Assembly: GCF_001613345.1 (NCBI RefSeq)
Contig: NZ_BDCE01000064.1
Span: 143,708 to 207,707, forward strand
DNA length: 64,000 nt
Direction of reading: 5' to 3'
Origin: Nocardia uniformis NBRC 13702
GTDB lineage: Bacteria; Actinomycetota; Actinomycetes; Mycobacteriales; Mycobacteriaceae
Shown here: one piece after another, positions 32,580 through 41,653 of the stretch
How positions within the stretch are numbered: the stretch's first letter is position 1
How the letters are laid out: each line of letters begins with the position of its first letter
Translations under genes and position numbers: made by a program
Notes under the pieces: model-generated
Database searches by the model: none
Seen by the model: the letters and a program-made list of their open reading frames with translations, nothing else
Told to the model about the DNA's origin: nothing

Positions 32580-34084
32580 GACCCACCTCGCTGCCGAAAG
32601 TTCAATGCCTGCAACACATCCTGCGCAGTCGGAACATCGCCACCACGCAAGTCGCAGACCGTCCAGGCCACTCGGATTGCCCGGTCCGCGCCGCGAGCGG
32701 ACATTCGGCCATGCTTGAGCGCGTTCTCGACCGGTGCGAGCGCCTCCCGGGGTAACCGGAAGCGTTGCCGCAGCACATGTCCCGGCACCTCGGAATTGAG
32801 GGTCCACCCCGACTCCTTCCAGCGCCGTACCGCGGCTTCCCGCGCAGCGGCGACTCGAGCCCGCACCGTCTCGCTGCTCTCGACCTCTTCACCGCTGAAC
32901 GACCCCGCTGCCTGAGCATGCATCTGAACCCACAGGTCGATGCGATCCATGAGGGGGCCGGACAGCTTGCCCAGATAGCGACGGCGGGCCAGGGGCGCAC
33001 AGATGCAGTCGATGTCGCGTGCTGGTGCACACGGGCATGGATTGGCGGCGAGAATCAATTGAAAGCGGGCGGGGTATCGCGCGATGCCATCTCGCCGCGC
33101 GATGCGAACTTCGCCTTCCTCCAAGGGAGTTCGGAGCGCTTCCAACACAGCTTTGGAGACCTCGGCACACTCGTCCAAGAGCAGCACGCCACGATGCGCC
33201 CGACTCACCGCTCCCGGCCGGGCAGACCCGGACCCGCCCCCGACCATCGCACTCACCGAGGACGAGTGGTGTGGTGCGACGAATGGCGGGATGGTGATCA
33301 ACGGGTAATTGTCGGACAGGGTGCCGGCGACCGAGTGTATCGCCGTGACTTCCAACGATTCTCGTTCGCTCAGCGGTGGCAACAGTCCCGGAAGGCGTTG
33401 CGCCAGCATTGTTTTACCAATACCAGGCGGACCCGTGAGCAGCAGGTGATGACCGCCCGCCGCGGCGACCTCCAGCGCCCAGCGCGCCTCGTCCTGACCG
33501 ACGACCTCGCTCAGGTCTCCACCAACCCATGTCGGTGCGGGTTGCACGCGGTCCGGAACGAAAAGCTCGCCGTCTCCCCGCAGCCAGTCCAGCAGAGCTC
33601 GTAGGCTCGGTGCACCCAGCACTTCGATGCCATCGACCAGTCCGGCTTCGGGAAGCGCCGCCTTCGGGACCACGACGGTGGAGCGGCAGGCGGTGCGGGC
33701 TGCCAGCACGGCGGGCAGTATGCCCCGCACGCGGCGTATCCGCCCGTCCAGCGCCAACTCCCCGAGCAGCACTGTCTTCGCGAGGCGATCAGCAGGTACG
33801 GCACCGGCCGCATCCAGCACGGCGGTAGCCAATGCCAGGTCATACACACTCCCGACCTTCGGCAGCGTAGCCGGTGACAACGCCAGCACCACCCGACCAT
33901 CCGGCCACCGTTCCCCCGAGTTCGTCACCGCGGCCCGCACCCGGTCCCGCGACTCCTGCAATGTGGTGTCCGGCCGCCCGACCAGGTGCAGCGATGGCAG
34001 CCCCTGGCCGATATCGGCCTCGATCTCGACCATCTGCCCGTCCACCCCGGCGACAGCCACCGAGTACGCCCGTCCCAGCGGCAT
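32576..34084 (-). CDS. YifB/ComM-family Mg-chelatase-like AAA+ ATPase
   Basis: A 502-aa ATPase of the YifB/ComM family; ComM is a branch-migration helicase used in transformation in some bacteria. N-terminal Lon-protease-like fold (ALSPATLPKVGSVYDLALATAVL), AAA+ core with Walker A GPPGIGKTM, Walker B VLLLDECAEVSK, a Cys cluster (NPCPCAPARDIDCIC), and the C-terminal Mg-chelatase helical domain. It sits between yraN (1 bp gap) and dprA (ATGA overlap), a typical DNA-processing cluster. Confidence 0.92.
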   Translation of the reverse strand: MPLGRAYSVAVAGVDGQMVEIEADIGQGLPSLHLVGRPDTTLQESRDRVRAAVTNSGERWPDGRVVLALSPATLPKVGSVYDLALATAVLDAAGAVPADRLAKTVLLGELALDGRIRRVRGILPAVLAARTACRSTVVVPKAALPEAGLVDGIEVLGAPSLRALLDWLRGDGELFVPDRVQPAPTWVGGDLSEVVGQDEARWALEVAAAGGHHLLLTGPPGIGKTMLAQRLPGLLPPLSERESLEVTAIHSVAGTLSDNYPLITIPPFVAPHHSSSVSAMVGGGSGSARPGAVSRAHRGVLLLDECAEVSKAVLEALRTPLEEGEVRIARRDGIARYPARFQLILAANPCPCAPARDIDCICAPLARRRYLGKLSGPLMDRIDLWVQMHAQAAGSFSGEEVESSETVRARVAAAREAAVRRWKESGWTLNSEVPGHVLRQRFRLPREALAPVENALKHGRMSARGADRAIRVAWTVCDLRGGDVPTAQDVLQALNFRQRGGS

Positions 34085-34085
34085 A

Positions 34086-34442
34086 TCAGAACACCCCCGG
34101 CAGATGTTTGATCTCCGGGTCGCGGCCGGGCGGTATCAGCACCGACACCACATCGAAGCGGATGCGTTGCCATGGGCAGTCCTGCTCGGCGAGCCACAGG
34201 AGGGCGAGGCGGCGGATGCGCTGTTGTTTGTGGAAGGTGACCGCTTCAGCGGGGAGACCGAATCCGACTCCGGATCGGGTCTTCACCTCGACGAAGGCGG
34301 TAACCCCCGGGGCGCGGGCAATCAGGTCCAGCTCGCCGTATCTACAGCGCCAATTGCGGTCGACGATCTCCATACCGGTCGAGCGCAGGTGTTCGGCCGC
34401 CAGATCCTCGCCCCGAGCGCCCAGTGCCAGATTGTGTCCCAT
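34086..34442 (-). CDS. YraN (UPF0102) endonuclease-like protein
   Basis: A 118-aa UPF0102 protein with a restriction-endonuclease-like core: GELDLIARAPGVTAFVEVKTRSGVGFG holds the D...ExK pattern. Often encoded beside rnhB, yifB and dprA, as here, and presumed to act on nucleic acids. One-base gap to yifB. Confidence 0.88.
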   Translation of the reverse strand: MGHNLALGARGEDLAAEHLRSTGMEIVDRNWRCRYGELDLIARAPGVTAFVEVKTRSGVGFGLPAEAVTFHKQQRIRRLALLWLAEQDCPWQRIRFDVVSVLIPPGRDPEIKHLPGVF

Positions 34443-34550
34443 GGATACCAGCGTGGACGGGCCCGTAGTCGGACCCGTCCACGCTGAACTGGGAAAACAA
34501 GAAGTCTGGGGATAACGCCCGGGTTGGGGACAACTCGGGTACCCGACCGG

Positions 34551-34856
34551 CTACTCGGGGAGTCGCAGGTCGGGTTTCTCCAGCTCTTCGATATTCACGT
34601 CCTTGAACGTGATGACTCGAACGTGCTTCACGAAGCGGGCCGGCCGGTACATGTCCCACACCCACGCATCGGACATCCGCACCTCGAAATACACTTCGCC
34701 GTCCGCGTTCTGCGGTCGCAATTCGACGGTATTGGCGAGGTAGAAGCGGCGTTCGGTCTCCACCACGTACGAGAACTGACCGACGATGTCCTTGTACTCG
34801 CGGTACAGGGAAAGTTCCATCTCGGTTTCGTACTTCTCGAGATCCTCGGCGCTCAT
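34551..34856 (-). CDS. DUF2469 protein
   Basis: A 101-aa cytoplasmic protein of the actinobacterial DUF2469 family: MSAEDLEKYETEMELSLYREYKDIVGQFSYVVETERRFYLAN is highly characteristic. It lies next to rnhB exactly as in mycobacteria. Function unknown. ATG 34856 is preferred to an upstream in-frame ATG at 34892 because the family begins MSAEDLE. Confidence 0.9.
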   Translation of the reverse strand: MSAEDLEKYETEMELSLYREYKDIVGQFSYVVETERRFYLANTVELRPQNADGEVYFEVRMSDAWVWDMYRPARFVKHVRVITFKDVNIEELEKPDLRLPE

Positions 34857-34909
34857 CGGGTGGAAAATCCTCCTTCTCGCCACACTGGCCACACTGGGGT
34901 GTCAGAACA

Positions 34910-35653
34910 TCATCCCGCATACGCGGCGTCGGTAGCCACTCGGCCGGTCTCCCGTACGTTTCGCCACGATCGACGGTGCTCGGCGGTGGGTCCCAGCCGG
35001 TTCAGCGCCTCGGTGTGTTCGACCGTGTTATAGCCCTTGTGAGCGGCGAAACCGTAGCCGGGGTACTGCTGATCCAATTCGACCATCATGCGATCGCGCG
35101 TCACCTTGGCGAGCACGCTGGCGGCGGCGATACAGGCCGCGGTGGCGTCCCCGCCGATCACCGGCAGCGACGGCACCGGCAAACCGGGCACCCGGAAACC
35201 ATCGCTGAGTACATAGCCGGGCACCGGATCGAGTCCGGCCACCGCCCGCCGCATACCCTCGATATTGGCCACGTGAATGCCGATGGCGTCGATCTCCCAC
35301 GAGGGGACGACGACCACCCGCCAGGCCAGCGCCACCCGCTGGATGACCGGGAACAACTCCTCGCGCACCGCTTCGCTGAGTCGCTTGGAATCGTCGATTC
35401 CGGCCAGCGCGGTTAGGGGTTTGGGCGGCAGCAGGCAGGCCGCGATCACCAGCGGTCCGGCGGACGGCCCGCGTCCGGCTTCGTCCACGCCGGCGACCGG
35501 GCCGAGTCCACTGCGAATCAGGGCCGATTCGAGGGTGCGTAGACCGCCGGCGCGGCGCATGACCACGCGCGGCGGCCATTCACCGCTCTCCCAGACGACC
35601 TTCTTGCCACTCGACGGCTGAGTCTTCTTGCCGCCCTTGCCTGTAGTCCCCAC
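34910..35653 (-). CDS. rnhB: ribonuclease HII
   Basis: Cuts RNA in RNA-DNA hybrids and removes misincorporated ribonucleotides. Active-site motifs GVDEAGRGPSAGPLVIAA and DDSKRLSEAVREELF, the GG(D)ATAACIAAASVLAKVTRDR helix and the AHKGYNTVEHTEAL segment are all present. 247 aa, including a basic N-terminal tail of about 20 residues (MGTTGKGGKKTQPSSGKK). Confidence 0.94.
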   Translation of the reverse strand: MGTTGKGGKKTQPSSGKKVVWESGEWPPRVVMRRAGGLRTLESALIRSGLGPVAGVDEAGRGPSAGPLVIAACLLPPKPLTALAGIDDSKRLSEAVREELFPVIQRVALAWRVVVVPSWEIDAIGIHVANIEGMRRAVAGLDPVPGYVLSDGFRVPGLPVPSLPVIGGDATAACIAAASVLAKVTRDRMMVELDQQYPGYGFAAHKGYNTVEHTEALNRLGPTAEHRRSWRNVRETGRVATDAAYAG

Positions 35654-35689
35654 CGCTCGATTATCTCCCCGCGCTCAGTCGGTCCGCGC

Positions 35690-36478
35690 TCAATTGGACT
35701 GGGGGTCCTCGGATCGGATGGGCCCCATCCGATTCGGGGGCCAGATCTTGAAGACCGCCTTACCGCGCACATCGTCCACCGGAACGGTGCCCTGCAGCTC
35801 ATCGCGCATGTGATAGCGGGAGTCGGCGGATTCGGCGCGATTATCGCCCATCACCCACAGGTTGCCGTCCGGCACCTGTACCGGTCCGAACGCGCGGCCA
35901 CCGGCATTGAACGGAATATCGGGGCGAGCCGGATCGAACGGATTGTTGAACTGCACATACGGTTCCTCGATCGGTTTACCGTCCACCAGAATCCGGCCCT
36001 GCTCATCGCAGCACTGCACGGTCTGCCCGCCGGTGGCGATGACCCGCTTGACCAGGTCGTTCTCATCGGGAGGCACGAGTCCGAAGATGGAGAGGAAGTT
36101 CTGCACCCCGCGCACTGCGGTGTTCTCCGAGCGAATCGAGCGGTAGGCCCGGTTCCAGTCGTCGGTAGGCCCGACGAACACCACCACATCGCCCGGCTTC
36201 GGATCGCCGAAGTAGTAAGTCAGCTTCTGCACATAGATACGGTCACCGGTGCCGTTGAGGCCGTGCAGCGTCGGTTCCATGGACTGCGAGGGAATCACGT
36301 AGGGGCGGCCGATGAAGGTCACCACCAGGGCGGCGATCACCGCCGCGATACCGATGAGCAGCGGCAGCTCCTGCCAGAACGGCCGCTGCTTCTTCTCTTT
36401 CCTACCGTTCTCGGACGACGGCCCCTCCGACCGATCGTCGTCCTTCGAAAGGTTCACCGACTCGTTCTCGTCTGCCAC
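35690..36478 (-). CDS. lepB: signal peptidase I
   Basis: Cleaves signal peptides of exported proteins. A charged cytoplasmic N-terminus (about 35 residues) precedes one membrane helix (LPLLIGIAAVIAALVVTFI). Catalytic Ser in IPSQSMEPTL, general-base Lys in DLVKRVIATGGQTV, and the box E motif MGDNRAESADSRYH. 262 aa. It follows rplS with a terminator-like hairpin between them. Confidence 0.94.
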   Translation of the reverse strand: MADENESVNLSKDDDRSEGPSSENGRKEKKQRPFWQELPLLIGIAAVIAALVVTFIGRPYVIPSQSMEPTLHGLNGTGDRIYVQKLTYYFGDPKPGDVVVFVGPTDDWNRAYRSIRSENTAVRGVQNFLSIFGLVPPDENDLVKRVIATGGQTVQCCDEQGRILVDGKPIEEPYVQFNNPFDPARPDIPFNAGGRAFGPVQVPDGNLWVMGDNRAESADSRYHMRDELQGTVPVDDVRGKAVFKIWPPNRMGPIRSEDPQSN

Positions 36479-36486
36479 GCCGAACA

Positions 36487-36530
36487 GACTAGCCCGGCAC
36501 CGCGACGAATCATGCGGTGCCGGGCTAGTC
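36487..36530 (-). terminator. perfect 17-bp hairpin downstream of rplS
   Basis: GACTAGCCCGGCACCGC (36487-36503) pairs perfectly with GCGGTGCCGGGCTAGTC (36514-36530) around a 10-base loop. It lies 44 bp after the rplS stop and 8 bp before the lepB start, so lepB needs its own transcription start inside or beyond it, or depends on read-through. Confidence 0.75.
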
Positions 36531-36574
36531 GGCGTTCAAACCTGAACTGGCTCAGCAGTTCGGGAAAAGCTGGA

Positions 36575-36916
36575 TCAGCGCTTTTCCTTGATCTTGGCGG
36601 CCTTGCCGCGCAGATCGCGCAGGTAGTACAGCTTGGCGCGACGCACGTCACCGCGGGTCACGACCTCGATCTTGTCGAGGTTGGGGCTGTGCACCGGGAA
36701 GGTGCGCTCCACACCGACACCGAACGACACCTTGCGCACGGTGAAGGTTTCGCGGATGCCGCCACCCTGACGTCGAATGACGACGCCCTTGAAGACCTGG
36801 ATGCGCTCCTTGTTACCTTCGATGACCTTCACGTGCACATTCACGGTGTCACCCGGTCGGAACGCGGGGATATCGCTGCGCAGCGACTTTTCATCGACGA
36901 AGTCGAGGGTGTTCAT
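36575..36916 (-). CDS. rplS: 50S ribosomal protein L19
   Basis: Ribosomal protein L19 (113 aa): MNTLDFVDEKSLRSDIPAF, PGDTVNVHVKVIEGNKERIQVFKGVVI, and the C-terminal signature SPNLDKIEVVTRGDVRRAKLYYLRDLRGKAAKIKEK. ATG 36916 has AAAGGA upstream. In this genome it is separated from trmD by the membrane protein, tex and the two small secreted proteins. Confidence 0.96.
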   Translation of the reverse strand: MNTLDFVDEKSLRSDIPAFRPGDTVNVHVKVIEGNKERIQVFKGVVIRRQGGGIRETFTVRKVSFGVGVERTFPVHSPNLDKIEVVTRGDVRRAKLYYLRDLRGKAAKIKEKR

Positions 36917-37121
36917 GGTCCGTCCTTTGGAAGTTCGCGCGAACAGAGGAACCTGGCGGCGCTGATGCACTCGACCGGTTCATGCTCCGGATATTGGGCG
37001 GTGCGCTGGGCTCTGCGTCAGATCAACTGAACGCGCCCAAGGCAACCTGAGTATTGTGCCAGACCGGGCGAGAACGCTGGTAATCGGGTTGCGTGCGCCA
37101 CCGCCCGACGGACGCGGCCCG

Positions 37122-37991
37122 TTAATCGGAGAACTTTCGACCGACAATACGGTGCGTCGAAATGGGCGCGGACGGGGCCGGGACCACGGTGCGGGCCAAC
37201 TCCTCCTCGGTCGCCTGCCGCACATGGACGACATCGGGCTTCCCTGCAATGAGGTCCTGGACGAAGATCTTCGCCTGGATCACCGGACGCCGATAGCGGC
37301 GCTCCCGGATAACGGCACGGCGCATGGTTTTCACCCGCGACCCGTACCGCCAGCGGGCCCACGGCGAACCGGGGCGGGCCAGCCGCAGCGCACCGACGAC
37401 CAGGAGCGGCGGAAAGAACATGCCGAACAATCCGGTCCAAATCTTGCCCTTGGCGATGACAATGGCCGCCAGCATGAGATTGGCCACCGAGAACAGGCTG
37501 ATGAGGACACGCGCTGAGATATCGGGTTGGTGGCGCACATCATTGAGGTCGAGCAGCCACAGCGGATGGAAGCCGAGCAGTAGCAATCCGGTCACCGCGA
37601 CGGCCACGAAGACGGCGTCGACCGAGGTACGGCCCTGTTCCTCCCAGTACACGTCGCGCAGGTAGTAGATGAGCGCGAATTCGTCGAGGACCAGTGCCGC
37701 GCCGACACCGAAGACCGCCGCCAGCCAACTGGTGGTGGCGACACCGTTGTCGTACAGGGTGACCAGTCCGGCACCGGAGGCCAGCACCATGATGACGCCG
37801 AACACCATGTGGTGAATGTGGGTGTCCCCGGCCCGCACATTGCCGGGCCACCAGCGCACCTTGGCGCGAATCAGCCGCACGCTGATGCGAATCAGGACGA
37901 ACCCGAGAATGAATCCGAACAGCAGGCACAGCAGCGGCAATCGCCCACTCGGAATCACGACATCGTCGAGCCACCGCTGTAGACCTGCCAT
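37122..37991 (-). CDS. polytopic membrane protein with GDTHIHH motif, function unknown
   Basis: A 289-aa membrane protein with about six hydrophobic helices (for example LPLLCLLFGFILGFVLIRIS; HIHHMVFGVIMVLASGAGLV; FVAVAVTGLLLLGF) and a basic cytoplasmic tail of about 100 residues. Between helices lie GDTHIHHMVFG and VLDEFALIYYLRDVYWEEQGR, whose His and acidic residues could bind metal. I know this arrangement from actinobacterial hypothetical proteins but not its function. ATG 37991 (MAGLQRWLDD) is chosen over the ATG at 38021. Confidence 0.75.
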   Translation of the reverse strand: MAGLQRWLDDVVIPSGRLPLLCLLFGFILGFVLIRISVRLIRAKVRWWPGNVRAGDTHIHHMVFGVIMVLASGAGLVTLYDNGVATTSWLAAVFGVGAALVLDEFALIYYLRDVYWEEQGRTSVDAVFVAVAVTGLLLLGFHPLWLLDLNDVRHQPDISARVLISLFSVANLMLAAIVIAKGKIWTGLFGMFFPPLLVVGALRLARPGSPWARWRYGSRVKTMRRAVIRERRYRRPVIQAKIFVQDLIAGKPDVVHVRQATEEELARTVVPAPSAPISTHRIVGRKFSD

Positions 37992-38202
37992 CAGCTGCTG
38001 ATTTCTCCGATCGATCCGCACCGTGCGCTCAGCGCGCGATGGCGTGCGCTACCGCGATCGGTCCGGCCGTCGAGCACCGAACCGCCCTGCCCATTGTGCA
38101 GCGACAGCGAGTGACCGGCCAGCAACGAGGCACGTGACCAGGTAGACAGCGATAGCGCGCGGTGCCGGAGTGGGTGCCCCGGCACAGCGCGAATCACCGC
38201 CG

Positions 38203-40647
38203 CTACTTACCGAATCCGGCGCGGCGCAGGGCGTCGGCCATGGCACCGCTCGCGGCGGGCTGATTGCGGCGGTCCTGGCCGCGACCGCCCTGACCACCCG
38301 CATTGCCCTGACCACCCTTGCCCTGGCCGCCCTTGCCCTGACCACCCGGAGCGCCACCACTGCGCTGCTGTGGGCGACCACCACCGCCGGGACCACGCTG
38401 CCCCTGCCCCTGGCCGCGCGGGCGTCCGCCATCGGCCTGCTTGGCCGCACCCGGCTCGTCATCGAGGCGAAGCGACAGGCCGATGCGCTGACGCGGAATA
38501 TCGACCTCCATCACCTTCACCTTCACCACGTCACCGGATTTCACGACCTCGCGCGGATCCTTGACGAAGTTGTGCGACATGGCCGAGACGTGCACCAGAC
38601 CGTCCTGGTGTACGCCGACGTCGACGAAGGCACCGAAGGCGGCCACATTGGTGACCACGCCTTCGAGGACCATGCCGGGCAACAGATCGGCGACCTTCTC
38701 GATCCCCGCGGCGAATTCGGCGGTCTTGAATTCCGGACGCGGGTCGAGGCCGGGCTTCTCGAGTTCGGCGATGATATCGCTGACCGTCGGGACACCGAAC
38801 TTCTCATCGGTGAAGTCGACCGGTCGCAGCGCACGCAGCACCGCGGTATTGCCGATGACCTCCGACATACCGCGGCCGGTGGTGTCGAGAATGCGCCGCA
38901 CCACCGGGTATGCCTCCGGGTGCACCGCGGAGGTGTCCAGGGGATCGTCGCCGCCGCGGATACGCAGGAAGCCCGCGCACTGCTCGAATGCCTTGGGTCC
39001 CAGGCGCGGCACATTCTTGAGCGCGGAGCGGCTGCGGAACGGACCGTTCTGATCGCGGTGCGCCACAATGCTTTCCGCCAGCGTGGCGGCGATACCGGAG
39101 ACGCGGGAGAGCAGCGGCACCGACGCGGTGTTCACATCCACGCCGACCGCGTTCACCGCATCCTCGACGACCGCGCCCAGCGAACGGGCGAGCAGGGTTT
39201 CGGAGATGTCGTGCTGGTACTGGCCGACGCCGATGGATTTCGGTTCGATCTTCACCAGTTCGGCCAGGGGGTCCTGGAGACGACGGGCGATGGAGACGGC
39301 GCCGCGCAACGAGACATCCATATCGGGCAGTTCGGCGGAGGCGTAGGCCGAGGCCGAGTACACCGACGCGCCCGCCTCCGACACCACGATCTTGGTGGGT
39401 TTGTTCTCCGGAATGCGCGAAATCAGTTCGGTGGCAAGCGCATCGGTTTCGCGGGAGGCGGTGCCATTGCCGATGGCAATGAGTTCGACATTGAAGCGCG
39501 CGACCAGTGCGCCCAGCACGGCCAGTGACTTCTCGGTCTGTCCCTGCGGCTTGTGCGGGTAGATGACCTCGGTGGCGACCGCCTTACCGGTGGCGTCGAC
39601 CACGGCGACCTTCACACCGGTGCGGAAGCCCGGGTCCAGACCCATGGTGGTGCGGGTGCCGGCCGGAGCGGCGAGGAGCAGATCGCGCAGGTTGGCGGCG
39701 AAGACATCGACGGCGTCGCGTTCGGCCGACTGCCGCAACCGCATGCGGGTATCGATACCCAGGCTCACCTGGAGTTTGGTGCGCCACGCCCACCGCACGG
39801 TGTCGAGCAGCCAGATATCGGCGGCGCGACCCTGATCGGCGATACCGAACCTGTAGGCGATGCGGCCCTCGTAGATGGTGCGCTCGCCGGGCTCCGGCTC
39901 TTCGGCATCGGCCGCCAAGTTCAGGGTGAGTACGTCTTCCTTCTCACCGCGCAGCAGCGCCAGAATGCGGTGCGACGGCAGCTTTTCGAAGGGTTCGCTG
40001 AATTCGAAGTAGTCGGAGAACTTGGCCCCCGCCTCCTCCTTGCCCGGCCGCACGGTGGAGGTGATCTTGCCGCGGCTCCACATGAGCTCACGCAGTTCAC
40101 CGACGAGGTCGGCGTCTTCGGCGAAGCGTTCCACCAGGATGGCGCGCGCGCCGTCGAGCTGTTCGGCGTTGTACTGGGCGGGATCGGTGGTGGGGTCGCT
40201 GATCAGCGCATCGGCCACGGGTTCGTGTCCAGCTTCGCGAGCGATCTGTGCCTTGGTGCGCCGCTTCGGCTTGTACGGCAGGTAGATGTCTTCCAGGCGC
40301 GCCTTGGTCTCGGCGAGCATGATCTGCGAATGCAGTGCGGCATCCAATTTGCCCTGACCACTGATGGATTCGATGATCGAATTCCGCCGGTCGTCGAGTT
40401 CGCGCAGGTAGTGCAGCCGCTCCTCCAGCTGCCGTAGCTGTGCATCGTCCAGTCCGCCGGTGACCTCCTTGCGGTAGCGGGCGATGAACGGCACGGTCGA
40501 TCCGGCGTCGAGTAGCTCGACGGCGGACCGCACCTGTTCATCCCGCACCGCTAGCTCATCGGCGATCCGGCGGCTCACGCTCGCCAGCCGAACTGTGCTG
40601 GTGGTTCCGGCGCTGTCTGCGTTGACGGTTTCGGAGGCTGTCGTCAC
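38203..40647 (-). CDS. tex: Tex-family RNA-binding transcriptional accessory protein
   Basis: An 814-aa Tex protein: N-terminal helix-turn-helix (VSRRIADELAVRDEQVRSAVELLD, PFIARYRKEVTGGLDD), YqgF/RNase-H-like domain (TTMGLDPGFRTGVKVAVVDATG), HhH repeats (LLSRVSGIAATLAESIVAHRDQNGPFRSRSAL) and an S1 domain (LPGMVLEGVVTNVAAFGAFVDVGVHQDGLVHVS). The C-terminal 75 residues are Gly/Gln/Arg-rich with GQGKGGQGK repeats and end in AMADALRRAGFGK. The frame is open to 40728; I use GTG 40647. Tex affects transcription elongation and stress response. Confidence 0.93.
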   Translation of the reverse strand: MTTASETVNADSAGTTSTVRLASVSRRIADELAVRDEQVRSAVELLDAGSTVPFIARYRKEVTGGLDDAQLRQLEERLHYLRELDDRRNSIIESISGQGKLDAALHSQIMLAETKARLEDIYLPYKPKRRTKAQIAREAGHEPVADALISDPTTDPAQYNAEQLDGARAILVERFAEDADLVGELRELMWSRGKITSTVRPGKEEAGAKFSDYFEFSEPFEKLPSHRILALLRGEKEDVLTLNLAADAEEPEPGERTIYEGRIAYRFGIADQGRAADIWLLDTVRWAWRTKLQVSLGIDTRMRLRQSAERDAVDVFAANLRDLLLAAPAGTRTTMGLDPGFRTGVKVAVVDATGKAVATEVIYPHKPQGQTEKSLAVLGALVARFNVELIAIGNGTASRETDALATELISRIPENKPTKIVVSEAGASVYSASAYASAELPDMDVSLRGAVSIARRLQDPLAELVKIEPKSIGVGQYQHDISETLLARSLGAVVEDAVNAVGVDVNTASVPLLSRVSGIAATLAESIVAHRDQNGPFRSRSALKNVPRLGPKAFEQCAGFLRIRGGDDPLDTSAVHPEAYPVVRRILDTTGRGMSEVIGNTAVLRALRPVDFTDEKFGVPTVSDIIAELEKPGLDPRPEFKTAEFAAGIEKVADLLPGMVLEGVVTNVAAFGAFVDVGVHQDGLVHVSAMSHNFVKDPREVVKSGDVVKVKVMEVDIPRQRIGLSLRLDDEPGAAKQADGGRPRGQGQGQRGPGGGGRPQQRSGGAPGGQGKGGQGKGGQGNAGGQGGRGQDRRNQPAASGAMADALRRAGFGK

Positions 40648-40752
40648 GCCCGCAGACACTACCGTCGTCGGCTGACAGCCGGTTACAGTGCCGCACCGAA
40701 ACGTTGCGGCGGCACGCGATTCATACACCGCGCGCCGCCGCGAACGGGCTGC

Positions 40753-41076
40753 CTACGAAGCCAGGAGGTGCTGCGGGCAGTAGACGAGAGTGTCGATTTC
40801 GGTCTCGGTGAGCCCGAGAATCCCCATCGAGATATCCGGGTTCTCACGATCCCAGGCCATCAGTTCAGCCTTGGCACCGGGAATGCCGTAATCAAGATAC
40901 TGGCAGGTGGAGTGCCCGATCTCGACGTCGAGCATCTTGTACTCCGGCGACATCTGCTGATCACCCATCAGGAAGAACTTGGCCTCGTCCTGCAGTGTGA
41001 ACGCATTGGCCACCGCACCCCCGAAACCCATGATGGCCACGCTCGCGGCAACAACGACAACAGACTTACGGAGCAC
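40753..41076 (-). CDS. small secreted protein, tandem paralogue B
   Basis: A 107-aa exported protein: signal peptide RKSVVVVAASVAIMGFGGAVANA, mature part with two Cys (HSTCQYL and VYCPQHLL) that could form a disulfide. It is clearly related to the upstream gene (shared pattern LGH-TC, AWDR-NP, MG--G-T-TEID-L-YCPQ). GTG 41076 preceded by GGCGGGGG. It recalls the small two-Cys secreted proteins of the DUF732 kind, but I am not sure of that family. Function unknown. Confidence 0.75.
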   Translation of the reverse strand: MLRKSVVVVAASVAIMGFGGAVANAFTLQDEAKFFLMGDQQMSPEYKMLDVEIGHSTCQYLDYGIPGAKAELMAWDRENPDISMGILGLTETEIDTLVYCPQHLLAS

Positions 41077-41221
41077 TTGCGCCCCCGCCTTTCTTTCATG
41101 CGGAATCGAATGCCGAGTTCGTTGCGATGCAAGGAAACTGCCCTCCCCCCGAGAGGGCGCGAACACGGCGAAGTGATTCTTCAGTGAAAGCGGAACCACG
41201 GCAAATCGAGACGAATGCCCG

Positions 41222-41554
41222 TCAGGTGAGCATGTACTGCGGGCAGTAGGCGAGAATGTCAATTTCGGTGGCGGTCATGCCATTGACACCCATATTGGTG
41301 TGCGGGTTGCGCCGGTCCCAGGCGATCAGGGCGGCCTTGCGGGATGGACCGTGGCGGCCGACCTCGGTGCAGGTCTTATGGCCGAGGGAGACCGAGACCT
41401 GCTTGTAGAAGTCGGATTGCCGCTGCTGGTCCATGAGCACGAAGCGCAGTTCGTCCTGCACTGTGAAGGCCTGTGCCGCAGCCTGACCGAAACCGGCGAT
41501 AGCGACACTCGCGGCGAAAACGACAACTGCTTTGCGAAGATTTGTCCGAAGCAC
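41222..41554 (-). CDS. small secreted protein, tandem paralogue A
   Basis: A 110-aa exported protein: signal peptide LRKAVVVFAASVAIAGFGQAAAQA, mature two-Cys domain (GHKTCTEVG, LAYCPQYML). Paralogue of the next gene downstream on the same strand, 145 bp apart, evidently from a tandem duplication. The start could be either of two GTG codons (41554 or 41560); 41554 matches the start context of the paralogue. Function unknown. Confidence 0.75.
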   Translation of the reverse strand: MLRTNLRKAVVVFAASVAIAGFGQAAAQAFTVQDELRFVLMDQQRQSDFYKQVSVSLGHKTCTEVGRHGPSRKAALIAWDRRNPHTNMGVNGMTATEIDILAYCPQYMLT

Positions 41555-41653
41555 TTCCACGCCTGCCTTTCGTCGTCCGAATCGAAGTCGAGCAGTCCGC
41601 GGCACGCGGCGGAAATTCCGACCGGCGAGTGCGGGTGTGCGAAAACGATAGCG

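Noticed and set aside
36980..37440. Minus-strand frames upstream of and overlapping the GDTHIHH membrane protein
   Set aside because: They overlap the basic tail of that protein in another frame and show no independent start or family.
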